Positions 17,222-27,022 of a stretch of DNA of 64,000 bases are shown here, piece after piece. The notes under the pieces were generated by a model. It was not told the origin of the DNA. It saw only the letters and a program-made list of their open reading frames with translations, and made no database searches. Numbering within the stretch: the first letter of the stretch is position 1; each line of letters starts with the position of its first letter. The DNA comes from an uncultured Schlesneria sp. (GTDB lineage Bacteria > Planctomycetota > Planctomycetia > Planctomycetales > Planctomycetaceae), in NCBI GenBank assembly GCA_903871875.1, contig CAIQIR010000128.1, positions 1 through 64,000 on the forward strand, written 5' to 3'. The position numbers and the translations under genes were made by a program.

Positions 17222-18235
17222 TTAGTGCGGCGACAGTACCACTTGCTGAAGTTGCCCGTCCCGAATGATCGACAACTGCAGGTCGGAATCGACCGGCACG
17301 CGGGACAGACATCGATGCAGATCATCCACGCTCGAGACGATGCGATCATTCATCGAGATGATCAAATCGCCTTCGCGAATTCCGCAGCGGAAGGCGACGC
17401 CCTTGGTCTCCACGTTGACCACCTGCACGGCCATGTTCGAGACCAGATCGAGATCAACCACCAGCGATCGTGGCAGCGGCACAACCGTGCCGGCGATGCC
17501 CAGTTGTCGGCGGCGAACACGACCATGCTGCAGGAACTCGGACGTCACCCACTGCACCGTGTTGCTGGGAACTGCGAACCCGATGCCTTGTGCAAAGGCG
17601 ATAATCGCCGTGTTGACCCCGACCACCCGGCCGCGCGTATCCACCAGCGGTCCGCCCGAGTTGCCCGGATTGATCGGAGCAGCATGTTGAATGATGTCGT
17701 CGATCAAGCGGCCGTCACCGGAACGCATGCTGCGGCCGACTCCGCTGACCACTCCGGTCGAAATCGTCGACTGCAATCCTAGCGGGCTGCCCATCGCGAT
17801 CACCAATTGTCCGACGCGCAGCAGTTGCGAATCGGCCAGACGCACATACGGCAAATCGCGGCCGGCCAGTCGCAGCAAAGCGAGATCGGTCGACGGATCG
17901 TCTCCGACGACATCGCAGTCCAGTCGATCGCCATCAGTGGTCAGCGCCGACAGACGCGATCGTCCGGCCACCACGTGACTGTTGGTGATGGCGAAGCCAT
18001 CGGGTGTCATGATGAAACCCGATCCTTGTCCTCCCTCCCGCTCGCCCGGTCGACCGGTGACCGAAATCACCGCCGGCGTGACCGTATCAACCACATGCAC
18101 CACCGCCCGGGAATAGGCGTCGAGTAATTCCAGATCCTCGCCGGGTGGCAAAGCCCGGTTATCCACCGGCCGCGAGGCATTGTCGGAGTCACCCTCTGCA
18201 GCCAAGGGACGGAATTCCCAAAATCTTTCTGACAT
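17222..18235 (-). CDS. HtrA-like serine protease without signal peptide
   Basis: 337 aa. Trypsin-like S1C domain with triad H87 (ITNSHVVAG), D117 (STDLALLRL) and S193 (NPGNSGGPLV), then one PDZ domain (GIREGDLIISMNDRIV). The N-terminus (MSERFWEFRPLAAEGDSDN) is polar, with no signal peptide or membrane anchor, so a cytoplasmic site is inferred. That is unusual for the family. It ends facing the DegP-like gene. It may be regulatory, or the true start may lie upstream, although no in-frame extension is evident. Confidence 0.88.
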   Translation of the reverse strand: MSERFWEFRPLAAEGDSDNASRPVDNRALPPGEDLELLDAYSRAVVHVVDTVTPAVISVTGRPGEREGGQGSGFIMTPDGFAITNSHVVAGRSRLSALTTDGDRLDCDVVGDDPSTDLALLRLAGRDLPYVRLADSQLLRVGQLVIAMGSPLGLQSTISTGVVSGVGRSMRSGDGRLIDDIIQHAAPINPGNSGGPLVDTRGRVVGVNTAIIAFAQGIGFAVPSNTVQWVTSEFLQHGRVRRRQLGIAGTVVPLPRSLVVDLDLVSNMAVQVVNVETKGVAFRCGIREGDLIISMNDRIVSSVDDLHRCLSRVPVDSDLQLSIIRDGQLQQVVLSPH

Positions 18236-18642
18236 GTTTGTCTTGGACCTCGCTCGCTACGAACTGGACGTTCCCCTACGGCCACGTCACGAGCGCGCGG
18301 CGGGGCTCGGTGCCGCGCCGTTGTGAATTGTCCTGCGGGGTGAATTTGCGGACTTCTTTCCATGAAGCGTAGGCAGGTGTCCGACGAACGTCCACTGCCG
18401 CGTTCCGTCGACGCACGGGCGAGAGGCTATCGTGCCGATTCACTCGAAACGTTCCGCGATTGTTGCCGGAGGATGCGAGTTGGGCCGGCTGCCGGGTGGG
18501 AATCGTCGAAAACGAGGCGCCATCGTCTCGAAGAAGTTCTGACGAGAGAGCGGCGGCGCGTGTATGGCTACTGGCTGTCAGCGGCCCAGCGGCCGAAACC
18601 AGACGCGATCAGAACGTCGAGACACAGGTCGTCAGTCGCCCG
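18236..18642. other. Intergenic, 407 bp
   Basis: Upstream region of the S1C protease gene and downstream region of the small gene at 18643, both on the minus strand. GC-rich with small stem-loops, but no gene recognised. Confidence 0.4.
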
Positions 18643-18936
18643 TTACAGGCCTTCCATCCGCTGCCGCAGTTCGTCGCGTTCTTTCCGCGTCACATCCAGA
18701 TCAAACATCAAGTATTTGATATCCAGGCGGAGTTGGGAAAGAGCTTCCTGAACGAGTACCAGAATTCGGTGGCGACGACGGACCGATTCGACGATCCGCT
18801 GAAACGCGACTTGCAGCTCCGGTTGGCCGGGACTGGGCAACGATCCGATTAGTTGACCCAATTCGGCGAGTTCTCGAGGAACGCCTTCGTCATTCTGATC
18901 AGGTTCCGCACTGGGAAATCGAAGATTGTGAGCCAC
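18643..18936 (-). CDS. Small hypothetical protein, helical
   Basis: 97 aa with a GTG start at 18936, preceded by GGAAGGA at a good distance. The sequence is highly charged and likely alpha-helical (LQVAFQRIVESVRRRHR, then VTRKERDELRQRME at the end), suggesting a coiled coil. It has the look of a conserved planctomycete protein, but I cannot name the family. Alone on its strand between two intergenic stretches. Confidence 0.6.
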   Translation of the reverse strand: MAHNLRFPSAEPDQNDEGVPRELAELGQLIGSLPSPGQPELQVAFQRIVESVRRRHRILVLVQEALSQLRLDIKYLMFDLDVTRKERDELRQRMEGL

Positions 18937-19342
18937 GAACTCATTCCTTCCAGCAATCGGAACTGGTCATTTCAGAGGCTGTTACACACGAAAACAGCGG
19001 CGGTTTCACAGGAAAATTCCGCCGCGTTAATTGTGCCCTGCTGTCCGAGCGTTCTCAACACAAAACTTAAGTGAAATCCAGTAAAAAGGTTACGAATTCG
19101 GACAGCCGAATTCGGGCCGTCGGACTGCAGGGGCGCCATGCCGACGATTCGCCTAGGCAGTTTCTGCGAAGTCCATTAGATTTAAGGACTTACTGCTAGA
19201 GAGCTAGTTTTTTTTGGCGGCTCGTCCGGTGAAAAACGAGGGTGGCTTGATCTTCAATCTGCTCGCGGTTTTGCCGGAAATTCCTGAGATTCGGCCAAGT
19301 TGTTTTCGACTCGCAGCAATTATTCCTAATTTAACGATCAGC
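18937..19342. other. Intergenic, about 400 bp
   Basis: Divergent space between the small helical protein and the giant secreted protein. Contains the inverted repeat at 19093-19114 and, at 19196-19212, a CTAG-AGAG-CTAG element followed by eight T's whose stem is too short to call a terminator. Confidence 0.45.
19093..19114. repeat. 9-bp inverted repeat, possible operator
   Basis: CGAATTCGG (19093-19101) and CCGAATTCG (19106-19114) with 4 nt between. Each arm contains the palindrome CGAATTCG, so it can also be read as two direct 8-bp sites 13 bp apart. It lies about 230 bp before the next gene start. Confidence 0.4.
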
Positions 19343-22285
19343 ATGACGACGAAGCCTGGAATGAGTGTGACGCGCGGCCTGATTCGGCGATGGACTCTGT
19401 TCCTCGTGAATCTGGCGTGGTTCGTCGTGCCTTTCCAGCCGGCGTCCTCTGAAGATTTTCTGCTGGAATTTGAAAGCCCGGAACCGTCCTGGAAGGTCTT
19501 TTTGCCACCCCAGGGTATGCAAGTCGCGATTCACGAACGTCGACGAAACAAGGGTAAAGTGGGTGGGGCCGAGTTCATTCGCCTGAACGCGACGCGTGAG
19601 CATTCGCTGGTCAGACTCGAGCATCTGGTGCCGCCGGCCACGGTGCTGGATGAATTGGAAGCGTCCCTCTGGTTTCGTTCGAGTCAGGAAGGCTTCGAGC
19701 TGGGTCTGAAAATCATCCTGCCTGACGTGCAGGATCCCGAGACGAAAACACCGCTGACCATTTCCATCACAGGTGACCGCTACACGACAGCCGACCAATG
19801 GCAACAACTGAAGTGCCGTACCTCGGACCGTGCGATCAGCGACAAATTGCGTTTGCTGCGAAAGCTGCGACAAATGGCAATCAACCCGAAAGTGATGTTC
19901 GTGGAACGGGTCACGTTGGAAGGCCCGCTTTCCGCCGGCTTGACCGATTTGCAGATCGACAATCTGGCACTGACACCGCTGGTTCGCCACCAGTCACGCG
20001 ATGCCCGTCCTGCGACGGTCATGGGGGCGTCTTCGCCCATTCAACCGGTCAGCCAGTCCACTGCCGATCCGATCCCGACGGAACCCCGTTCCAACCTGCC
20101 CGTGCGCTTCCAGATGCATCGGCTGAATGTCGAAGGCAAACCATTTTTCCCTCGGATCGTCGCCGGTCACGGAGAACGCCCTGACGTTTTCGCTGACGCG
20201 GGGATCAATGTTGTCTGGTTGCAAGATTACGAAAACACCAGTACGACCGCGGCCCTGCGAAACAAAGGTCTGTGGGTGACCGCTCCGCCGCCGTATGCCA
20301 AGGGCAGCGACGGAGAGCCGCTGGATTCGGAAAATGCCGACCTGATGCCCTTTCAAGCGAACACTTCGCCGGTCTTGTTCTGGATGCTGGGGGCGCGGAT
20401 GACGCCCGACGGACGTCCACGTCTGACCAGTTGGACGAACCAGATCCGCAACGCTGATCGCCGTTTCAACAAGCGACCAATCGCCGCCGACGTCATCGAA
20501 AACGAACGGCTCTGTTCGCGACATGTCGATCTGCTGGGAATCAGCCGGCACGTGGTCAACACCGGCTGCACGTTCGCCGATTATCGTGACTGGATGATCG
20601 AGCGTCGCGATCAGGCCTGGCCCGATACTTTTTGCTGGACCTGGATCCAGACCGAGCCGGCCCCGGCTTTCATGGACTTGGCACGACAATCCGCTTCGCC
20701 GCCCATGTTGGAACCGGAACAGATCCGCATGCAGGTTTATGCCGCCCTGGCTGCCGGTTGCCGTGGTCTGGGCTATTGGACCACGACACCGCTCGATCAT
20801 GACAGTCCGGCCGCGAAGGAGCGATTGCTGGTCCTGACGCAGTTAAACATGGAACTCGATCTGTTCGGCCAGTTGATCACCTCGGGCGGTACGCCGCAAC
20901 TGGTCACATTCAAAATCGATGCCCCGCGCAACGAGAATTCGCCGCATGCCCCCAAACCGGCCAAACCCGAACCGGTGGCCGCTAATCGATCGGGATCGCC
21001 GCCGCCGCGCAAGCCGCAAAAGGAACTGCGCGCGGCGTTGATTCGTTCCGAACTGGGCCAGTTGATGCTGCCGATGTGGCTGGAAGACAACGGACAAGTC
21101 GTTCCCGGTCCGATGGCGGCGGTCAATGTTCCGATCATCATTCCGGGCGGGGGCGAAACGGCCGCGGCTTGGGAAATCACCACGACAGGCCAACTGCGGC
21201 ATCTGGATCGCATGCCGGCCGTGGGCGGGGTGCAAATCAAGCTGCCTCGGCTCGATCAGACCGCCGCGATTCTGATGACCACCAATCAAGCGATCGTCGA
21301 AGAAATGAATCAGAAGATCGCTGCCATTCAGGATCGCAGCGCCCACCTCTGTGTGGAACTGGCTCGGCTGAAGCTGGAACGAATCCGGCTGGTGAATCAG
21401 ACCTTGCAAGAGCTGGGCGTGGCGCGTTCCGACGCACCGATCCAGCTGGGATCGGCCAAGCTCTGCTTCGATAAGGCCGAGGCGTCGTTGCGTTCGCAGC
21501 AATACGGCGACGCTCGACAAAACGCTGCCGAAGCCTTGCAGTTTGCCCGCAGCCTGCAGCGCATGGAATGGGAGCAGGCGGTCAATCGTCTGCCGAATAT
21601 CACCACCAATCCCTGGGCCTTGTCCTATCAGTCCTTGCCCGATTATTGGCGCTTGACCCGGCAGATCGAACAGATCAGCTCGTTCGACTCGCTGGAAAAC
21701 CTCCTGCCGTCGGGTGAATTTGAAGACATCAGCACGCTGGTCGCCGAACATTGGAAGCCCGAACCGTCGACCTTGGAAACGGTGCAATCGAGTGCTGAAC
21801 TGCATCACGTGGCCAAACAGGGCAAATCGAGTCTACGACTGCTGGCCAGCCCGATTGCCGGCGAGGTCGTGCCGAAGTTCGTCCCGAAACCGCTGGTGAC
21901 CGTGGTCTCGCCGGGTATTAACGTGCAGGCTGGTCAATTGGTGCGGATCACCGGTTGGGCCAAGATTCCCACCGCACTGGTTGGCAGCACCGATGGCGCA
22001 CTCATTTATGACAGCCTGCTGGGCAAAGCCGGTGCCGTGCGGCTGAAAGCCTCGCAGGATTGGAAGCCGTTCGAATTGCTGCGTCCCGTCCCCGAAAGCC
22101 AGGACATGACGATCACTCTGTCGCTGTTGGGTGTGGGTGAACTGTTGATCGATGACCTGCGGGTCACCGCCGTGGAATTGGGGCCGGAAGTGCCTCCGCC
22201 GTCACATCTCAAATCGTCGATCACTCCGACCAAGTTTTCGCGGCTCGATATTCGCCGTCTGAATCCACTGCCGAAGCGCCAATAA
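19343..22285 (+). CDS. Large secreted protein with glycoside-hydrolase-like layout
   Basis: About 980 aa from ATG 19343 (or 19361). Signal peptide around WTLFLVNLAWFVVPFQPASS. Three parts: an N-terminal beta-sandwich-like region (to about 230), a central part that looks like a TIM barrel (FFPRIVAGHGE, DAGINVVWLQDYEN, then MQVYAALAAGCRGLGYWTT), and a C-terminal jelly-roll-like module that looks carbohydrate-binding (QAGQLVRITGWAKIP, ELLIDDLRVTAVE). A Pro/Lys-rich linker lies near residue 530. I infer a polysaccharide-active extracellular enzyme; no catalytic pair is assigned and no family is named. Confidence 0.65.
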   Translation: MTTKPGMSVTRGLIRRWTLFLVNLAWFVVPFQPASSEDFLLEFESPEPSWKVFLPPQGMQVAIHERRRNKGKVGGAEFIRLNATREHSLVRLEHLVPPATVLDELEASLWFRSSQEGFELGLKIILPDVQDPETKTPLTISITGDRYTTADQWQQLKCRTSDRAISDKLRLLRKLRQMAINPKVMFVERVTLEGPLSAGLTDLQIDNLALTPLVRHQSRDARPATVMGASSPIQPVSQSTADPIPTEPRSNLPVRFQMHRLNVEGKPFFPRIVAGHGERPDVFADAGINVVWLQDYENTSTTAALRNKGLWVTAPPPYAKGSDGEPLDSENADLMPFQANTSPVLFWMLGARMTPDGRPRLTSWTNQIRNADRRFNKRPIAADVIENERLCSRHVDLLGISRHVVNTGCTFADYRDWMIERRDQAWPDTFCWTWIQTEPAPAFMDLARQSASPPMLEPEQIRMQVYAALAAGCRGLGYWTTTPLDHDSPAAKERLLVLTQLNMELDLFGQLITSGGTPQLVTFKIDAPRNENSPHAPKPAKPEPVAANRSGSPPPRKPQKELRAALIRSELGQLMLPMWLEDNGQVVPGPMAAVNVPIIIPGGGETAAAWEITTTGQLRHLDRMPAVGGVQIKLPRLDQTAAILMTTNQAIVEEMNQKIAAIQDRSAHLCVELARLKLERIRLVNQTLQELGVARSDAPIQLGSAKLCFDKAEASLRSQQYGDARQNAAEALQFARSLQRMEWEQAVNRLPNITTNPWALSYQSLPDYWRLTRQIEQISSFDSLENLLPSGEFEDISTLVAEHWKPEPSTLETVQSSAELHHVAKQGKSSLRLLASPIAGEVVPKFVPKPLVTVVSPGINVQAGQLVRITGWAKIPTALVGSTDGALIYDSLLGKAGAVRLKASQDWKPFELLRPVPESQDMTITLSLLGVGELLIDDLRVTAVELGPEVPPPSHLKSSITPTKFSRLDIRRLNPLPKRQ

Positions 22286-22651
22286 CACCCGTCCGGTGCT
22301 TCGTTCCGTGCGATCAATCTTCCTTCACGATTCGCGAATCGGATTGAGTCACTGCGGGCCTTGCGCCTGATCACTCTGGGGGGGGGCTCACGAATCGATC
22401 GCGGTCGCACCGTGTGGACGAATTATTTTCGTCCTTGTTTCCAAACGTTTGGAAGATTGCGATTAACGGGTGACAACGAATTCCTAAGATGGTTCGTTGA
22501 CGGTCATGTTGGCGGTCGCATCACTACGGTTGGAAGAATGTTCCCCTCCGCAAAGCGGCGGTTGGGGCGTACGAGAAGGACGGAATCGGATCATGAGCGG
22601 AAAAATGAATGGGAATGTTTGTCGGCAGTGCCCACTGAACGCAGTTCAGTA

Positions 22652-22733
22652 CTTGGCCAACTTGGCCAAAGGGAAAAGTGGCTCAAACGCTATAAAACAG
22701 GGATGTTTGCCAACTTGGCCAACTTTGCCAACC
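22652..22733. repeat. Short TTGGCCAAC-type repeats
   Basis: CTTGGCCAACTTGGCCA at 22652-22668, then TTTGCCAACTTGGCCAAC and a third CTTTGCCAAC unit at 22706-22733. On the minus strand they read as a Leu/Ala/Lys run (WLAKLAKLAN). They may be the degenerate 3' end of a former gene or simple repeats. Confidence 0.45.
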
Positions 22734-23152
22734 ATTTTTTCGATTTCTTCGTGACGGAATGAACCGCGTCGATCTTTTGGCGAACGGCGCCGCGCGAGCT
22801 GCCAGATTCGTTGATCGTCTCAACTGGTGAGCAGATTGCTGCCGGATCGGCCACGGCTCTCGGCGGCGGCTCGGTGGTTCGTTTGTTTTCCGCTGCATTT
22901 CTTCGTTCCCATTCCGTCAATTTGACGATTCGTAATTTCGGCAGCAGCGTTTTTTTTGAAACCACTTCGCGGTATAAGCAGGTACCAAGACGCTACGGGC
23001 CTTTTCCCGTGGAATCCAATTTTCTCCGCAGTTTGAATCGATTGACCCACACCATCTCGACCGGCAGGTTCAGAGGGTGATTCCGTCATTTTGGGTGGAT
23101 CTGCTTCGAGTTGTGTTGGGTTCTGAATGAAAAACAGCGTGCAGGAAATCAC
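22690..23152 (-). pseudogene. Possible frameshifted gene remnant
   Basis: Two minus-strand frames, 23152 to about 22955 and about 22955 to 22690, both look mildly protein-like and meet at an eight-A homopolymer (eight T's at 22950-22957 on the plus strand). The second part reads TLLPKLRIVKLTEWERR and ends KKWLAKLAKLANIPVL. Joined, they would give roughly 150 aa. No family recognised. It may equally be chance ORFs, so treat this as a lead only. Confidence 0.25.
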
Positions 23153-23415
23153 TCGGGATCGGATTCAACGGCCTTATGATCGACACGCGGAATTCGCGCC
23201 AGACCGGCGAGAGCAAACGGATCGTTCATCGCGGTCGCCCCTGTTTTTCAACTGTGACACGCTATGATTTAGTAATGATTGGCGCTGAGTGATTCGACGC
23301 ACAAAAGTCACCCGCGCAACCCATGGCCTCTGCTGCGAACGGATCTGACAGATTCGTGATCAGGACGCCGATTTTCGATTTTCCACCACGAGGGGAATGA
23401 GAGGAACGTATTTCG

Positions 23416-25572
23416 ATGACCGACGCCTCCGCAGTCCAGCTTTCCTTTCCGCAGCCGGATATCGCTCTGATCACCTTCGATGACCCCGAAAAAGGAGCCA
23501 ACATCCTTTCGCGCGGCGTCATGGATCAGTTCGCCGCCCATCTCGACACCCTGTCCAAACGAACCGACCTGGTCGGTCTGGTGGTGGGGTCGGCCAAGCC
23601 GGGCGTGTTCATCGCGGGGGCCGATATTCGCGAATTCGTCTCCGCCACCGCCAATACCAAGGCTCAGACCGCTGCCACGTCCAATCGCGGACGGGAACTG
23701 TTCCAGCGGATTGGCCAGTTGCCCTTTCCCAGCGTCGCTGCCATTAATGGCCTGTGCCTGGGCGGCGGTGCGGAATTAGCCGTCTGGTGTGATCGCCGGT
23801 TGATGACCAACGATGCGAAATCGCAGATCGGCTTCCCCGAAGTGAAACTCGGTATCTTCCCCGGTTGGGGTGGGACCGCCCGTGTGCCGCGTATCGTCGG
23901 ATTGGGTAACGCGGTCGAACTGATCACCAGCGGCGAATCGATTGGTTCCCTGGCCGCCGTGCGCATGGGACTGATCACCGACGTGGTTCCGGCCGACCGA
24001 CTGTTGGAATCGGCCATAGCCCTGGTCCGAGCCGAAACCAAATCGGGTGATTACCGCAAAGATCGCGAACGATGGCATGGCCCGATCGTGATGAGTCCCA
24101 CGGAATTCGCCTTCCTGGAGGCGACTGCCACGGCCGTCATCATGCAACAGACCAAAGGCCAATATCCCGCGCCGATGGCCGCGTTGAAGCTGATGCTCGC
24201 CACGTCGTCACTCGACGCGACAGCGGCCAGCGAACGCGAAGCGGCCGGGGTCGCGGAATTGTTTGGTTCGCCGGTCAGCCAGGCACTGATCAACGTGTTC
24301 TTCCTGACCGATCGCAACAAGAAAGACCTGGGAATCGACAATCGATCGGTGACGCCCCGGTCGATCAAGAGTGTCGGGGTGGTGGGCGCAGGCATCATGG
24401 GGTCCGGCATTGCCGCGGCCTGTCTCAAGCGAGAACTGATGGTCTCGCTGGCCGACGCCAGACCGGCCGCCCTGACAGCCGGTGTCCGTACCGCGATCGA
24501 AGAAGCGGCGTTCGACAAGGCCACTCGCGGTCCCACCACGGAACGCGTACTGAAGCTGGCCCCGCTGATGAACGAAATCGTCGACGAACAGGAATTCAGC
24601 CGCTGCGATCTGGTGATCGAAGCGATCGTCGAAAACGAAGCGATCAAACGGGAATTCCATTCTCGCGTCGAAGCGTTGCTGCCGGCCACGGCCACCCTGG
24701 CTTCGAACACGTCGGCCATTTCGATCGGACGACTGGCCGAAGGACTCAAGCGTCCGGAAAACTTCTGCGGCATCCATTTCTTCAATCCCGTGCGAAAAAT
24801 GGCACTGGTGGAAGTCATTCGGGCTCCGCAAACCAGTGACGAAACGGTGGCCACCGCCGTGGCCTTCGCCAAGGGGTTGGGCAAGAACCCGATCGTCGTC
24901 AATGACGGTCCCGGCTTCCTGGTGAACCGCCTGTTGTCTCCCTACATGAATGAAACGCTGGCCCTGTTGACCCAGGGGATTCCGATCAAGGCGGTCGACG
25001 GGGCAGCCAAGGCGTTTGGGATGCCGATGGGACCGATCACGCTGTGCGACGTGGTGGGACTGGATACCTCGTTGTTTGCCGGTCGCGTAATGGCCGAAGC
25101 GTACCCCGATCGGTTCCTTTCGTCGCCGTTGATGGAAGCACTGGTCAAGGCCGGCCGGTTGGGTCAGAAGTCGGGTGCCGGATTCTTCGTCTATCGAGAC
25201 AAGTCGGGGCGTGGCGATCCTGATCCCGCCTTTGATGCGATCCTGGCACCGTTGATCACCAATCCGCAAACGATGGATGCGGAAACGCTGACGCTGCGGA
25301 TGTTCCTGCCCATGGTTTTGGAAGCGACACGCATCCTGCAGGAAAAGAAAGTCCGTGATCCGCGCGACGTCGATCTGGGTCTGATTTTTGGAGTCGGCTT
25401 CCCTCCTTTCAAGGGCGGTCTGCTCTTCTGGGCCGATACGATTGGCACGCCGAAAATCGTCGAATTGCTGAAACCGTTCGAGTCGCTGGGCGAACGCTAT
25501 CGTCCGACGCCGTTGCTGCTTGAACTGGCTGCCGCCGGTCGTCGGTTCTACGACTTGAACACGACCCGTTGA
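23416..25572 (+). CDS. fadJ: Enoyl-CoA hydratase / 3-hydroxyacyl-CoA dehydrogenase fusion
   Basis: 718 aa, the length of FadB/FadJ alpha subunits. Residues 1-200 are crotonase-like, with oxyanion-hole and catalytic glutamates in CLGGGAELAVW and FPEVKLGIFPGWGGT. From about 315 comes an NAD-binding dehydrogenase (VGVVGAGIMGSGIA), with the catalytic His in IHFFNPVRKM and NDGPGFLVNR following. It performs hydration and oxidation steps of fatty-acid beta-oxidation. GAGGAACG upstream of the ATG. First gene of a fadJ-fadA-acyl-CoA dehydrogenase run. FadB versus FadJ cannot be settled by eye. Confidence 0.9.
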   Translation: MTDASAVQLSFPQPDIALITFDDPEKGANILSRGVMDQFAAHLDTLSKRTDLVGLVVGSAKPGVFIAGADIREFVSATANTKAQTAATSNRGRELFQRIGQLPFPSVAAINGLCLGGGAELAVWCDRRLMTNDAKSQIGFPEVKLGIFPGWGGTARVPRIVGLGNAVELITSGESIGSLAAVRMGLITDVVPADRLLESAIALVRAETKSGDYRKDRERWHGPIVMSPTEFAFLEATATAVIMQQTKGQYPAPMAALKLMLATSSLDATAASEREAAGVAELFGSPVSQALINVFFLTDRNKKDLGIDNRSVTPRSIKSVGVVGAGIMGSGIAAACLKRELMVSLADARPAALTAGVRTAIEEAAFDKATRGPTTERVLKLAPLMNEIVDEQEFSRCDLVIEAIVENEAIKREFHSRVEALLPATATLASNTSAISIGRLAEGLKRPENFCGIHFFNPVRKMALVEVIRAPQTSDETVATAVAFAKGLGKNPIVVNDGPGFLVNRLLSPYMNETLALLTQGIPIKAVDGAAKAFGMPMGPITLCDVVGLDTSLFAGRVMAEAYPDRFLSSPLMEALVKAGRLGQKSGAGFFVYRDKSGRGDPDPAFDAILAPLITNPQTMDAETLTLRMFLPMVLEATRILQEKKVRDPRDVDLGLIFGVGFPPFKGGLLFWADTIGTPKIVELLKPFESLGERYRPTPLLLELAAAGRRFYDLNTTR

Positions 25573-25748
25573 TTGCTTGTGTAATAATTGATTTTGAGCG
25601 AGGCAAAGATTTCGCCAGGCCAAACAGGAAACGATGGGTTCCGGTGCCCGGCGGAATGAACCTCACGCCTGTTGTTTGATACAGACACCGAAGACAGAGA
25701 CACCTAACGCCACATAGGCAGAAGCGCGGTTTCGCGCGGGAGTATGTT

Positions 25749-26906
25749 ATGAGTGAAGCGGTCATCGTTGACGCCGTCCGAACACCCGTGGGCCGGGCTC
25801 ACAAAGACAAGGGCGTCTTCCGCGACGTACGAAGCGACGATCTGGCGGTCGCGGTCGTGAAGGCGTTGATTCAACGCACCGGCATCGATCCGGCCGTGAT
25901 CGAAGACGTCGTGCTGGGGAATACCCAGCAGCAAGGGGAACAGGGCTTCAATGTCGCACGCAATGTCGCCTTGATGGCCGGTCTGCCGTTTACGGCGGGC
26001 GGGACAACCGTCAATCGGCTGTGCGGTTCCGCCCTGCAAGCGGTCGCACAAGCGGCGGCCTCGGCCTCGTCCGGTGCCGAAGACGTGCAGATTGTCGGTG
26101 GTCTGGAGCATATGCACCACATTCCGATGATCAAAGACATCGATATCAATCCCAAGCTGTTTAGCCGCACGTCGGCTGGCGCGTTGAACATGGGCGTCAC
26201 CGCCGAATTTCTCGCTCAATCGATGAAAATCTCGCGACAAGAGCAAGACACGTTTGCCGTCGGCAGCCATCAACGGGCGGCAGCCACTCATGCCAGCGGA
26301 CAATTCAAGCGAGAAATCGTGCCGGTCTACGGTCGTGATGAAGCCGGTTTGCGACAATTGATTGAAGTCGATCAATGCGTGCGCGGCGATTGCAGTCTGG
26401 AAAGTTTGGCGTCGTTGAAGCCGGCCTTCATGCCGGCCGGCGGTACCGTCACTGCGGGAAATAGCTCTCCGCTGAACGATGGGGCGGCGGCGCTGCTGCT
26501 GATGAGTCGCGATCGGGCGAACGAACTCGGTTTGAAACCACTTGTGAAGATTCGCGCTACGGCGATTTGCGGTGTCGATCCCTGTGCGATGGGAACCGGT
26601 CCCGTTCCCGCGACGAAGAAAGCCTTGAAACGCGCGGGCCTGACGCTGAACGATATCGATCTGATCGAACTCAACGAAGCCTTTGCCGCTCAGGCAATGG
26701 CCTGTATCCGCATGCTGAAAATGGACGAGAGTCGCATCAACGTCCGCGGTGGATCGCTGGCGATCGGACATCCACTGGGGGCCAGCGGTGCTCGTATTGC
26801 CACCACATTGATCCATACGATGGTTGATCGCAACGCCACGCTGGGCCTGGCCACGATGTGTATCGGGGTTGGCCAAGGCATTGCCGTCGTGTTTGAACGA
26901 ATCTGA
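25749..26906 (+). CDS. fadA: Acetyl-CoA C-acyltransferase (3-ketoacyl-CoA thiolase)
   Basis: 385 aa, standard thiolase length. Nucleophile C92 in NRLCGSALQA, catalytic His341 in GHPLGASGAR and second Cys371 in MCIGVGQG. It cleaves 3-ketoacyl-CoA to acetyl-CoA and a shortened acyl-CoA, the last beta-oxidation step, and would form a complex with the preceding alpha subunit. 176 bp after fadJ, same strand. Confidence 0.93.
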   Translation: MSEAVIVDAVRTPVGRAHKDKGVFRDVRSDDLAVAVVKALIQRTGIDPAVIEDVVLGNTQQQGEQGFNVARNVALMAGLPFTAGGTTVNRLCGSALQAVAQAAASASSGAEDVQIVGGLEHMHHIPMIKDIDINPKLFSRTSAGALNMGVTAEFLAQSMKISRQEQDTFAVGSHQRAAATHASGQFKREIVPVYGRDEAGLRQLIEVDQCVRGDCSLESLASLKPAFMPAGGTVTAGNSSPLNDGAAALLLMSRDRANELGLKPLVKIRATAICGVDPCAMGTGPVPATKKALKRAGLTLNDIDLIELNEAFAAQAMACIRMLKMDESRINVRGGSLAIGHPLGASGARIATTLIHTMVDRNATLGLATMCIGVGQGIAVVFERI

Positions 26907-27022
26907 CGCGGTTGAAAACGTGTGACAAAGGAACGCGACTCCGCGAATCATCCCACAACTCGTTCTGACCGGCCTCGGCCCTGGCCCGACCTTTCCTTTC
27001 CCTTGAAACCGGAGGATCGAAA

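Larger units (their letters stand above)
22286..23415. other. Long non-coding stretch, about 1.1 kb
   Basis: No convincing intact gene. Seen: a 14-bp palindrome CGATTCGCGAATCG at 22328-22341, a G9 run at 22378-22386, a cluster of repeated TTGGCCAAC-type units at 22652-22733, and minus-strand ORF pieces (separate entry). It probably represents decayed sequence ahead of the fad cluster. Confidence 0.5.

Noticed and set aside
19196-19212. CTAG-AGAG-CTAG plus T8 as a terminator
   Set aside because: Stem of only 4-5 weak pairs and no gene upstream on the plus strand that would need it.
24208-25623. 471-codon minus-strand ORF opposite fadJ
   Set aside because: Shadow of a well-recognised enzyme in a high-GC gene; no domain.
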